A stretch of 30,203 nt of DNA from contig CARUQW010000013.1 in NCBI GenBank assembly GCA_949077355.1, positions 1-30,203 of the forward strand, given 5' to 3'. The DNA is from an uncultured Clostridia bacterium. GTDB lineage: Bacteria > Bacillota > Clostridia > TANB77 > CAG-508. Below the pieces are notes generated by a model that was not told where the DNA came from, did not search any database, and was given only the letters and a program-made list of their open reading frames with translations. Made by a program: the position numbers and the translations under genes. Positions 1 to 9,527 of this stretch are shown here, one piece after another; position 1 is the first letter of the stretch, and every line of letters starts with the position of its first letter.

Positions 1-88
1 AATCTCATTTCAATCAAGCGTCAGCTGTATATGAATGATATTTATTTAAGAAATTTCAAAAGTGTATGGTCTATATAACCAAATATTT

Positions 89-430
89 TTATTCATATTT
101 AATATAAATTTTGCTTCCTTTTTTTATTTTAATTCCTGCTTTTGGAATCTGCTCTTTTACAATTATATTTTGTTTATCCATTTCCTCCTTCTCATTTTCA
201 ATTACTAACTCTATTTCATTTTTCTTTGCTATTTTCTGTGCTTCTTCTAACGTTTTATCTAATAAATCTGGCGCTTCTATTTCCTCTACTTGCTCTACTT
301 CCTCTTCATTTCCTTGATGAACTTCTAAATATGGTAAAATTTCACTAAAAATCTGTCCTCCTACTGGTGCTGCCACACCTCCTCCTTGGTTTATTATAAC
401 ACCATAAATAAAACCCCTATAAAGGGGCAA
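89..430 (-). CDS. spoVD: SpoVD C-terminal fragment (end of transpeptidase domain plus one PASTA domain)
   Basis: This is the 3' part of the gene whose 5' part lies at 9528-11279. From residue 15 it reads QGGGVAAPVGGQIFSEILPYL, matching the paralogue at 16819-19101 (HQGGQVAGPVVSQMLSEILPYL) right after that protein's GHQGG. A roughly 60-residue PASTA domain follows and ends at the stop, which is the usual end of SpoVD. The first 14 codons (MPLYRGFIYG...) belong to the inserted element and have no counterpart in the family; I see no convincing ribosome site for them. The fragment is probably not translated usefully while the element is present. Joined at the GGAGG shared by both junctions it adds 96 residues to give a 665-residue protein. 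The PASTA domain is intact, so the gene looks interrupted rather than decayed. Confidence 0.85.
   Translation of the reverse strand: MPLYRGFIYGVIINQGGGVAAPVGGQIFSEILPYLEVHQGNEEEVEQVEEIEAPDLLDKTLEEAQKIAKKNEIELVIENEKEEMDKQNIIVKEQIPKAGIKIKKGSKIYIKYE
376..388 (-). other. left attachment junction (element / spoVD 3' part)
   Basis: On the minus strand the junction reads CCAAGGAGGAGGTGTGG. It shares GGAGG in the spoVD frame (381-385), or GGAGGTG if shifted by one codon (376-382), with the right junction at 9572-9578. Left-hand bases (above about 386) belong to the element and right-hand bases to spoVD. The core contains GA, the crossover dinucleotide of the TnpX/TndX recombinases. The exact crossover is inferred. 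Confidence 0.6.
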
Positions 431-442
431 TGCTCAACAGTT

Positions 443-2093
443 TTATGTAGACGTATTTATAAACTTAAAATGAATCATTATTTTTTTATCCTCTTGTACT
501 TCTATATAGTCAACTAATTCTGTTATAACATCTCTATCTAATGTAGTTATATTTTTATATATTTTAAAATTTTCAATCCATTGACTTTTCCCTTGTATCA
601 TTTTTTCTTGTTTTTCTTTTTGTTTATCCAAATTATTAATCATTTCTCTTGTTTTACTTATATCTTGCTCATATTTTTGTTTATATTCTAAATATTCTTC
701 TTTTGTTATATCATTATTTTTCCAATCTTCATATAAACCTCTTTTTAAATTACGTATTTTTTCTATTTCTATTTCTTTTGCTTTTTTCGTATCTTCTATC
801 TTTTCATTTACTAATTTTTGAGTACTCGTTCTATTCATTTGTTTTAATAAACTCTCTGTATCCACCAATAATTCTATATGCAATTTAATAACCTGCAATA
901 CTGCATTTTCTAATTCTTCCACTTTTATTGTATGTTTTGTGCATAACTTATTTGATTTCTTCCTATAGGTGCCACATATGTAATATTCGTAACGTTTCCC
1001 ACTTTTGTTTCTAGAATATTTTTTATGCATTGCCCTGCCACAATCTGCACACCTTAATGTTCCAGCCCACATGCTTAATTCACCATTACTTTGTACTCTG
1101 GTATCAACTTTTCGCATACTTTGTGCTTTTTCAAACAATTCTTTATCAATAATTGGCTCATGCATATTTTCTACTGTAATCCATTCATCTTCTGGTACTT
1201 GTTCTACCTTATGAATTTTATAACTTTTCACTCTTCTTTTACCTTGTGTAATATTCCCTATATAAATATCATTTTTTAAAATGTTTCTAACAGTCGACGG
1301 ACACCAAGAATAATCTTCTTGCAAAATTTTTGCATTATTATAATTTTGATTCAATCTTTTCTTTTTATAACCTGTTGGATTTAAAATACCCATATCATTT
1401 AATCTATGGCAAATACTTAAATTCCCTAATCCTTCCTTTACTTTCCATTCAAAAATTTTTCTTACAACTTGGGCTGATTCTTCGTCAATAATCAACTTAT
1501 GATTATCTTCTGGTTTTTTTATATAACCATAAGATGGAAATGCTCCTACAAATTCTCCGTTTCTTTTTTCTTCCATTTAGCGCTGACCTTATTTTAATTG
1601 ATGTATCCCTACAATATTCATCATTTATTAAATTTTTAAATGGTACCAATATTGTGTTTGTACTGGTAGGATTTTTAAAACTGTCTACACTATCATTAAT
1701 AGCAATAAATCTAATATTAAATAGTGGAAATATTTGCTCTATGTAATTTCCAACTTCTATATAGTTTCTTCCCAGTCTTGACAAATCTTTGACTAATACA
1801 CAATTTATATTCCCTTTTCTCATATCTTCTAATAATCTTTGAAATCCAGGTCTATTAAAATCTGTTCCTGTATAACCATCATCTACATAAGTATCGTAAA
1901 CAATCAAATCATCGTGTTCTTCAATAAATTCATTTAATAATGCCTTTTGACTTGTTATACTGTTGCTTTCACTTTTTTCTTCTCCATTGTCATTATCTTC
2001 TTGTGAAAGTCTTATATATACTGCAACAGACCATATTGTCTTTTTTCTTTTATCCAAACCTTCTGAAAAATATTTTGATTTCCTTCCAGTCAA
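443..2093 (-). CDS. large serine recombinase, read through a CGG +1 shift
   Basis: A site-specific recombinase of the large serine (TnpX/TndX-like) group, expected to cut and rejoin the element ends. The resolvase domain occupies about residues 20-165, with the nucleophile serine in YIRLSQED and the motif LVKDLSRLGRNY. A recombinase domain follows the break. A zinc ribbon (CADCGRAM...YYICG...LC) and a coiled coil lie towards the C-terminus. The frame breaks at codon 179, an in-frame CGG (1557-1559). Skipping its C gives ...LNGRKKKGEFVGAFPSYGY, which matches the family consensus, and a 549-residue protein of normal length. Removing one T from the six-T run at 1564-1569 would also restore the frame and cannot be excluded for this site alone. 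The start is TTG, 7 nt after GGGAGG. The gene ends about 60 bp from the left junction, the usual place for such a gene. Confidence 0.85.
1557..1559 (-). other. candidate +1 recoding site CGG-A in the recombinase
   Basis: The zero-frame reading is AAA CGG AGA. The family reading resumes as GGA GAA TTT (GEF) if C is skipped. CGG is codon 179 of the upstream frame. Confidence 0.6.
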
Positions 2094-2108
2094 TATTTCT
2101 CCTCCCTT

Positions 2109-2294
2109 TCACTTTTCTATTTTTTGTTTTAAAATATTTAACATACACTCATTCATCTTTTTCTGATTTTTAGAATAACTCACTTCCACCTTTAAATTTC
2201 CCACCTTTAATTCATGTACTTTTCCTTTATTTAATAAACATTCTTTAATTTTATTATCCAAATTAATTTTCCTTTCATTATTAAGATTTACCAT
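2109..2294 (-). CDS. 61-aa ORF upstream of the recombinase, unknown function
   Basis: I do not recognise this protein. It is short, lysine-rich and charged (KINLDNKIKECLLNKGKVHE), with two cysteines and no obvious membrane segment. It lies 15 bp upstream of the recombinase on the same strand, so the two are probably co-transcribed. Small accessory ORFs next to the recombinase are known in TnpX-type elements, but I see no specific similarity to TnpV or TnpW. The ribosome site before the first ATG is weak (AAGAAG directly against the ATG). An internal TTG at leucine 12, preceded by GAAAGG, is an alternative start. It could act in recombination directionality or be only a leader; both are guesses. 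Confidence 0.45.
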   Translation of the reverse strand: MVNLNNERKINLDNKIKECLLNKGKVHELKVGNLKVEVSYSKNQKKMNECMLNILKQKIEK

Positions 2295-2409
2295 CTTCTT
2301 ATAAGTATAAGTAAGCTGTAAAGCTCGTACTTTACTAACAGTTTACTTAAGTTTATTAAATAAAAAAAATTTTATTACTAAATTGAAGAGAAGTATAATT
2401 AATTGTGCA

Positions 2410-2448
2410 AAAAAATAACTAGAAATTAGGTTTTACTAACTTCTAGTT
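2410..2448 (-). terminator. intrinsic terminator of the cargo operon
   Basis: The arms are 2417-2429 (AACTAGAAATTAG) and 2436-2448 (CTAACTTCTAGTT), nearly complementary. On the minus strand they are followed by ATTTTTTT. The hairpin lies just after the cohesin gene and separates it from the recombinase transcript. Confidence 0.75.
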
Positions 2449-2465
2449 AAGTTTTTATAAATCTT

Positions 2466-3275
2466 TTATATCTTACTATGTCTTGATTTTTTATTGTTTT
2501 TTCTTTTTCTATATATAAATATACCTGTTATAACCACTATTAGTAATAGAATTACTAATATTATTACCAAATTACGTTCTTTTCCTGTATGTGGTAATTT
2601 ACCTGATGCTATATCATCTTCTTTCCTCTTTGTATCACCTATAATTTGATTTGTATCTGGTTTTTGTTCTTCACTAATTATGGTATTTGTATTTGGTTTT
2701 TCTCCTTCATCAGGAGTTGTATTTGTGCTAGGATTTTTGTCCCCATTGGGTTTTTGATCACCACTAGGTTTTTGTTCCTCACCTGGCTTTTGTTCTTCAT
2801 TTTTTATTGTTATAGTTTTAGTTGCATCTGCTACTTTGGCTGGTGCAGTTCCATCTGCAACGACTATATTTCTTAATGATACAGTTGTATTTTTGTTGTT
2901 TGTTTCATTCTCTTTAAAAGTAATCTTAAGTATTGTTTCATTACTTTTAGCTAATCCTTTTTTATCAATTACAAGTTTTCCGTTTGATTCATTATAAGAT
3001 AAACCTTTTATTGGTGTATCCCAGCTATTTTGTCCTTCCATTTTTGATAATGTTAAACAATCTTTTTCATATTCTAATGTTGCCTCTATTGCTATAATTC
3101 CTCTTTCAGATTGTATGTCTGATAAATTTACATCTATTGTAAATTCTTTTCCTTTAACAATTTCAGTTTGTTTTGTTTCCATGTTTAGCTTACAATTAGG
3201 TCTTGCATATACATTTACTGTTAGACAAACCATCAATAATAACATTATTATACTTAATTTTGATATTTTTTTCAT
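2466..3275 (-). CDS. cell-wall-anchored cohesin-domain protein (LPHTG sortase signal)
   Basis: A 269-residue secreted scaffold. Residues 1-25 are a signal peptide (MKKISKLSIIMLLLMVCLTVNVYA). Residues about 30-155 are a cohesin domain, with features such as TIDVNLSDI, LEYEKDCLTLS and LKITFKE. Residues about 158-225 are a Pro/Gly/Lys/Asn-rich linker with repeated EQKP/GDQKP units. LPHTG is followed by a membrane helix (NLVIILVILLLIVVITGIFIY) and a basic tail, which is a sortase sorting signal. Cohesins bind dockerins with high affinity. The protein encoded 14 bp upstream ends in a dockerin, so the pair should fix that large protein to the wall, a minimal cellulosome-like arrangement. A sortase gene lies in the same window at 14926-15666, although it is not known to process this protein. 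One CGG at 2980-2982 is out of frame (AAC GGA) and causes no break. Confidence 0.85.
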   Translation of the reverse strand: MKKISKLSIIMLLLMVCLTVNVYARPNCKLNMETKQTEIVKGKEFTIDVNLSDIQSERGIIAIEATLEYEKDCLTLSKMEGQNSWDTPIKGLSYNESNGKLVIDKKGLAKSNETILKITFKENETNNKNTTVSLRNIVVADGTAPAKVADATKTITIKNEEQKPGEEQKPSGDQKPNGDKNPSTNTTPDEGEKPNTNTIISEEQKPDTNQIIGDTKRKEDDIASGKLPHTGKERNLVIILVILLLIVVITGIFIYRKRKNNKKSRHSKI

Positions 3276-3289
3276 AACTCCTCCTCGTT

Positions 3290-6200
3290 TTATTTTATTT
3301 CAAACAATCCAATTAGTACTAATTTTACTTGTGCTACATCATTAACTGTAATCTGATTATCGTTATCTATATCTGCTGCTTTTAAACAAATTCCTTCTAG
3401 TGTTTCTTGTTCGATTAAATGCAATTTTAATTTTGCTAAATCATTAACTGTAATATTTCCATCTCCATCAATATCTCCCCTTACTGCAAGAGTATATTCT
3501 AAATTTTCTCCTACTTTCAATGTCATACCTGTTCTAACAGCTGCATCTTCTTCTAAAATATTACCCTCTTCATCTACAAACTTTAACTTTTGATTTGTTA
3601 TTACATTTTCTTTAAATTCTTTCACCGTTGTTTCTGGCTTAATCATAGAAATGTCGTTACCTTCTATTTTATATACTGTAGATTTAAAAACAACATCTTC
3701 ACCAACGTTTTTATTAATCCAAGTTACAGTTGCTACTGCTGTTCCTTTATTTCCTAAAGGTCCCACATAATAGAATGTATAGGTTCCATTTTCTGTGAAT
3801 ACATGTGTATCACCATTTTCAATTTTGTTACCATCTTGATCTACTATAGTTACTCCACCTTCATCAAAAGTTACAGTTGCTGTTACTGGTTCTTTTGTAC
3901 TTTCCGTTATATTATAGGTTACTGTTGCTTTAGGTGGTGTTTTATCAATCCAAGTAACATTTGCTACTGCCGTTCCTGTATTTCCTGCTGGCCCTATGAA
4001 TCTAAATTCATGGGTTCCATTTTCTGTAAACGTATAGGTATTTCCACCTTCTACATAAACATTTTCTTTGTCAAATGTTATGGTTGCTGTTACATCTTGA
4101 TTCGTTATATCGTTTATGTCATAAGTAATCGTTGCATTAATTTCTCTTTTATCAATCCATCCAACTTCTGCTTTCGCTGTTCCTTCATTTCCAGCCTTAT
4201 CCATAAATTCAAATTCAAATTCTCCATTTATTTCAAATGTGTATGTGTCTTTTCCGTCATTATTTATAATTTGTACATCTTCTTCATCAAAGGTGATGGT
4301 GGCTGTTACATTTTGGTTGGTTAAATTTGTGTTAGAATATTCAATGGTTCCAATAGGTACAGCTTTATCAATCCAATCTACTTTGGCAACTGCCACGCCT
4401 CTATTTCCTGCTGGTCCTATGAACTTAAATTCATGCGTTCCATTTTCCGTAAATATATAGGTATCACCATCTTCAATTGTTTCACCATTTTCATCCACTA
4501 TTGTTACACCTTCTTTATCAAAGGTTACGCTTGCTGTTACATCTTGATTGGTTAGTTCTGTCATATCATATTCAATAGTTGCTGTTGGTAAACTTTTATC
4601 AATCCAAGTTACAGTTGCTACTGCTGTTCCTGTGTTTCCTGCTCTATCTTCAAACTCAAATATATATTCTCCATTTTCTGTAAAGGTATGGGTATCCCCA
4701 TCTTTTACCGTAACATTTTCTTCATCAAAAGTTATGGTTGCTGTTACATCTTGATTTGATAAGTTGGTTGAACTATAGTTTATGGTTGCAACAGGTGCCT
4801 TTTTATCAATCCAATCCACCTCTACTGCTGTTTTTCCTTCATTTCCATATGGACCGACAAATCTAATTTCATGGGATCCATTTTCTGAAAAAGTATAGGT
4901 ATAAGCATTTCCTGTTGTAATGGTTTCTATTGTTTCACCTGCTTCATTTACTATTTTTACATTATTTCTATCAAATGTTACTGTTACTGTTACATCTTGA
5001 TTCGTTAAGGTGTTTGGTGTATAAGTAATATTAGGTGTTGGTAATGTTTTAATAATCCAATCTACTTTTGCGGTTGCAGTTCCTTTGGTTCCTTTGTTAT
5101 CCACAAATTCAAATGTAAACTCTCCATTTTTTGTAAAGGTATATGTATCCTTTCCATCATTATTAGTTATGGTAATATCTGTACTTTTATTGACCAAGGT
5201 TGCTGTTACTTCTTGGTTGGTTGTTTCTGTTATGCTATATTCTATTTCTGCTGTTGGCACTGCTACTTTCGTTCTATCTTCAAATAAGTTTATCATAGCT
5301 GCTGAGAAGAAATAATCCATTGGTTCTCCATTTCTGTCTCCATATACACTATCACAAGATTTTGTACATTCTATTTTTACATATTTAGCTTGTTCTATTT
5401 TAGCTAATGAAAGTTCTTTTCTATCGCTACTTGCAATAAGTTCTGCTGCTGTTGTTACATTATATAGATTTTCGAAATTAAGAACTTCTGTCCAATTTTC
5501 TCCATCCATACTTACAGAAATCACACCATCTTTTAGAATTCCATAACCATAACCTGGTTTTTTTACATATTCAATTTTTGATATATATCTTGGTTCATCT
5601 AATTCTAAAACAATCCATCTTGAATCATGCATCGTTGTCGTAGTACGATTTGAGTGCCACATAGTTGTTGGAAGACCATCTATTGCAAACTCAGCTTCTT
5701 CTCCTCTACTTGGTACAGTAGTACTTGATGCATTTACCGATGTTATATGTTTGATTGGTACATATTTTGCAGTATTTGGTTGATTGTCCTCTGTAAATGT
5801 AAATTCTACTGCTTCACTTGCCATTAATGTACTAGTTGCTTTCTTTCTAATGAAAAGCTTAGTATCTCCTGTTACAATTGGTTCTTGTTCTGAATAGGAA
5901 ATCCAATTTTCACTATCATTTTCTGTTCTCCATTCAAATTTTGATGTATCTTTTATTCCTATCAATCTATTTTCTAAATCATTCAAATAAGCTGTTATAA
6001 CCGGTGACTCTTGTTCTTGAATGTCAATCGTAGATTCCATATTGTTTAAACGAAGTTTTATTTTATTGTCTGCATTGATTTGTGCTAATTCCTCAGATGA
6101 TAATTGTTGTTCATCTCTTGTTGCTCTTTTCCAAGTTGTGCCACCATCTAAGCTATATTGCCAATTGGTACCTTTAAATTCATCTAATAGCCTAATCTTT

Positions 6201-9200
6201 CCTGTATTTTCTCCATCAAATGAGAAAGTTCCTAAAGTTACTACTGTTATATCTTCATATAAATTTGTCATAGCTAGTGAGGCAAACATATTCTTTGTGT
6301 CCATTTCTATTTTTACATATTGCCCATAAACTGGTTTTTCAAAATTAATAGCATATAAATCACCATAAGTATCACAATTTTCTATTTGTCCTGCTAATAT
6401 CCATGTTTCGCCATCGATACTTACATAAGCCCTAGCATTTCTTATATCGTCAGGGTCTTGTGGTCTGCCTGGATATTTCTTTTGTATAAATTCCAAAGCA
6501 GATATATTTTTTGGCTCATCTAGTTTTATACTAATAAATGGCTTCGTTGCTTGTTGTAAAACATTTTGACCAAAGTCAGTATGCCATAAAGTGTTTAGAT
6601 TTCCATCAATTGCGTTTGGCGCATAGAAAGGTCTATTATTATCGTTTGATTGGGTAGAATATCCTGCTATTTCTAAATGTTCAATTGGTATATATTTTCT
6701 CTTATTATTTACTTCATCCTGGCTAAATTGATATTGCACAGATTCTCCCACTAAACGAGTACCTGTTGCAGCCATTCTAACAGATACTGTCTTATTTCCT
6801 GTTAAATCTGGCTGTGCATCTTTATATAAAGTCCATGGGTCAGTTTCATTTAACTTCCATTCCATTCCTGGAACTGATGCCATTAATTTGTTTTCTAAAT
6901 CATTTGCATATAAAGTACTTGGCAATGCTGCTGGAGGTAAAATATCGATTTTATATAAATTTTTTTCGTCATAATTTACTCCAACAAGATGAATATAAAT
7001 ATCGTTTTCAGCAGTAAGACTAGCTAATTCTTCTCCGTGTTAATTGCCATTTATGCTCTTCTCCTGCTTCAAAAGAATGTTCTTTCCAACTATCTGGATT
7101 TTGGGTATCTCCATTGATACAATAATCCCAACGAATTCCCATTTCATTAAAACGATTTGCTAAAACAATCTTACCTGCGTCTTCTCCATCAAATGAAAAG
7201 GTAGCTATGCTACTATCTAGTTGTCCTAATAAATAAGTTGCTACTTCTCTGGTTACACTTGGTTGATAGGTTTCTTTCGAATTATTAGGAAGCACTTTTC
7301 CATATTCTAAGATACGCTTTTGTAAAATAACAAATTGAGCTGAATACTCTGAACTTGTCAATTTTGGTTTAATTAAATTCGTTAAATTATACATTGGTAA
7401 TGGATAACATCTTAAACTTTCTGCCATTTCTTCTGCCAACTGATACCAATCTTCCTCTGTTTTTGATTCATTGGCATTGTAGTTATTAATTAATCCATAC
7501 CATGCATCAACATTAATTGGCAATTCTTGTAATGCTTTTCGATAGATTTCTTCTTGTTTTGCCAAATCATTTTTATATAAGTTTGCTGTCATAATAACTT
7601 TTTCTGATTCTTCATAAGCTTCTTCTTGGTTCATAGCTGCTTGACTTAATAGCAAATAAGATGCTGCATAGCCACTTACATAGCTATCACTACCCCAACC
7701 TAAAGGCATTCTTACACCTAATCTTTCCGTCTTTCCAGTTTGCCCCCAGTTGGTAATAACATTATTTAAAGTCCATGCTCCATCTCCAGCATCGTTCATT
7801 GAATAATAAGCAAATGCAGCATGTCCTGGTTGTCCAACTACTGTGGCAGGTACACCATGCGCACCACGGTTACAAGCTCCTTGTTTTGATATACCACCAC
7901 AAACAGCTCCACCTTCTATGTTCATCCATAATTTATAAACACCTGGTTTTCCATATTCTACGCCATATTTTGAGAAGATTCCTTTATATTTCTCATCATA
8001 TGCTTCTTTATTCTTTTCATCCCAGTATTGTGGCTTATTATAATTAGGCCAGATATATTTCATATATGGATGTGGTGATAAATACCACATTTTGTTTGAA
8101 TTTGCATCAATGAAACTTTGTGTATATTCATTAAGCCACAATATTTCTTGGTCATCTATAATACAGTTCATTACATAACGCATTTCTTCTGTCGTATACT
8201 GTTCAAACCATTTTGCAAAATCTATTTGGTCTGTAAATCTCATGTTTCCATTATTATATAAATCTTTATAGATTTGATAACGTCTTACTGGATCTGATTT
8301 GTTTTCTGCGGCTCCAGGTTGCATCCATAAAGCTACATCAACAGTATGTGTTAACGATAAAGAAACTGCCATTCTTTTGTATAAATTGCCTAAGGTAGTG
8401 GTTTCATATTTTGTTTTTTCCTGAATGGTAAAATCATTTGCATAGTTAGCACGTAAATTAGATAATATGATAATAGACTTCATATAATTTTTCCCATCTG
8501 GATATCCTCCGAAGTACATACATTCTAAGAGTGTCTAAATCATTCATTAGCCACTCAAGTGTTTCTTTATAAGCATTTTTATAGTTCGCTGTAAATTGTA
8601 AAATATCATATCCTGCATTATTTACTAATTCTCTTTGTAATAAAACTTTTTCATATTCTCCTACTATTTCTTGTCCTTCATACCCTTTAAGGATTTCGTC
8701 ATATTCTGCCACTGTTTTTATAAAAGGAGCAGCTATAACATTTTCTTCATAGTCTTCTTTTATTAATTTAGCATCTGCATAAACAGCATGGTCTGAACCA
8801 GCATTTCCATTGTTATGAGCATACAATTTAATATAATTTGCCTCTCTTATATCTATTTTTACAAATTGTGCATTTGTGTTTCCTTTCATTACTTGAGGAG
8901 ATACTGGTGTTTTTAAATTCCAATTCTCTCCATCCACAGAAGTATAGATAGAAAATTTTACACCATTCCCATTATTTCCTCTTGATTCATCTACTCCTAT
9001 ATAGGAAGTAAAATAATCATAATTATAATTTGAAATATCATAGATAAGAGTTGATGTAGCATGTGCAGATATTCCTTTAAAAAATTGTTTCTTTTTACCA
9101 TCTACCATTAAAGTTATCATACCGTTATTTTTACTGGTATCTAAGTTTTTATCATAGGTAATAGCGCCCCATCCTACGCTAGAGCCACTGCTATATGTAA

Positions 9201-9333
9201 TGTCTGATAAATAGCAAAATTTATCGTCTTCGCTTTGTTCTACCGCAAGAACCTCTTGGTTTGAGAGTAAAAACATTGCAAATAACAAAGCAAAACTAAA
9301 AATTAATTTTAATAAACATTTGGTTTCTTTCAT
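3290..9333 (-). CDS. giant secreted NPCBM / transglutaminase-like / discoidin / dockerin protein with two CGG +1 shifts
   Basis: Three adjacent frames form one gene if a C is skipped at CGG 8509-8511 and at CGG 7035-7037. The length of 6044 nt minus 2 is exactly 2014 codons. Domain order: signal peptide (1-30); NPCBM-type carbohydrate-binding domain (about 35-185); a helical region and a catalytic-looking region with VCGGIS (Cys478) and QPGHAAFAY (His504) followed by WTLNN, resembling the Cys-His-Asp order of transglutaminase-like cysteine proteases; modules with the phrase FSFDGExxGKI; two discoidin (F5/8 type C) domains; seven Ig-like repeats; and a C-terminal type I dockerin with two DxDxDG-like calcium loops. 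It is probably a surface enzyme acting on host or dietary glycoproteins. The enzymatic assignment is inference from motif order. Promoter TTTACA/TATAAT lies upstream and RBS GGAGGT precedes the ATG. The start at 9333 is well supported. Confidence 0.8.
3710..5272 (-). repeat. seven tandem Ig-like modules in the giant surface protein
   Basis: Seven consecutive units of about 70-82 residues follow the pattern I.Y......LTNQDVTATITFD....(V)...GDTYTFTENG.(H)EF.F.GPAGN.GTAVA.V.WIDK. The units have diverged, but DNA stretches stay similar enough that recombination could change the copy number. They probably act as a stalk between the discoidin domains and the dockerin. Confidence 0.85.
7035..7037 (-). 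other. candidate +1 recoding site CGG-A (second in the giant protein)
   Basis: The zero frame is ACA CGG AGA AGA and stops five codons later. Skipping C gives ACA, GGA GAA GAA TTA GCT (T-GEELA), which continues through SLTAENDIYIH into the downstream frame. The parallel module later in the same protein reads SSEELAQINADNKI at this position. Confidence 0.65.
8509..8511 (-). other. candidate +1 recoding site CGG-A (first in the giant protein)
   Basis: The zero frame is CTT CGG AGG and leads to an unrelated tail. Skipping C gives CTT, GGA GGA TAT CCA GAT (L-GGYPDG), joining the NPCBM part to the transglutaminase-like part. The two Gly codons start a GG.PDG turn that I recall from related NPCBM proteins. 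Confidence 0.65.
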
Positions 9334-9366
9334 TATTTACCTCCATTTTTACAAAATTTCATTCTT

Positions 9367-9395
9367 ATTATACCACATTTTTCACATTATGTAAA
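9367..9395 (-). promoter_or_regulatory. sigma-A-type promoter of the cargo operon
   Basis: On the minus strand the -35 is TTTACA (9390-9395), the spacer is 17 bp, and the -10 is a perfect TATAAT (9367-9372), about 35 bp upstream of the giant protein's ATG. Confidence 0.75.
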
Positions 9396-9461
9396 TAGTT
9401 GCTTGTTACAAATAAAATGCACAATTATTCTATAGTATTATACACTATTTACGAAAAAAAC

Positions 9462-9481
9462 ATATAACAATTTTGTTATAT
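9462..9481. promoter_or_regulatory. 20-bp perfect palindrome, possible operator
   Basis: ATATAACAAT is followed directly by its reverse complement. The palindrome lies between the cargo promoter and the right junction of the element. No regulator gene is visible in the element, so an operator role is only a suggestion. Confidence 0.3.
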
Positions 9482-9527
9482 TCTCTTTACAAAAATATTA
9501 CATAAGTTTCCCTAGCATTCTATGGAT

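Noticed and set aside
1..88. Features downstream of spoVD at the left edge
   Set aside because: Too short to support a gene, terminator or murE start.
2295..2409. Promoter for the recombinase
   Set aside because: TATACT and TTTACA-like boxes exist, but their spacing (8-13 bp) is wrong, so I did not call one.
3803..4324. Long plus-strand ORF of 173 aa
   Set aside because: It is the antisense of the Ig-like repeats, has no ribosome site and a composition unlike a real protein.
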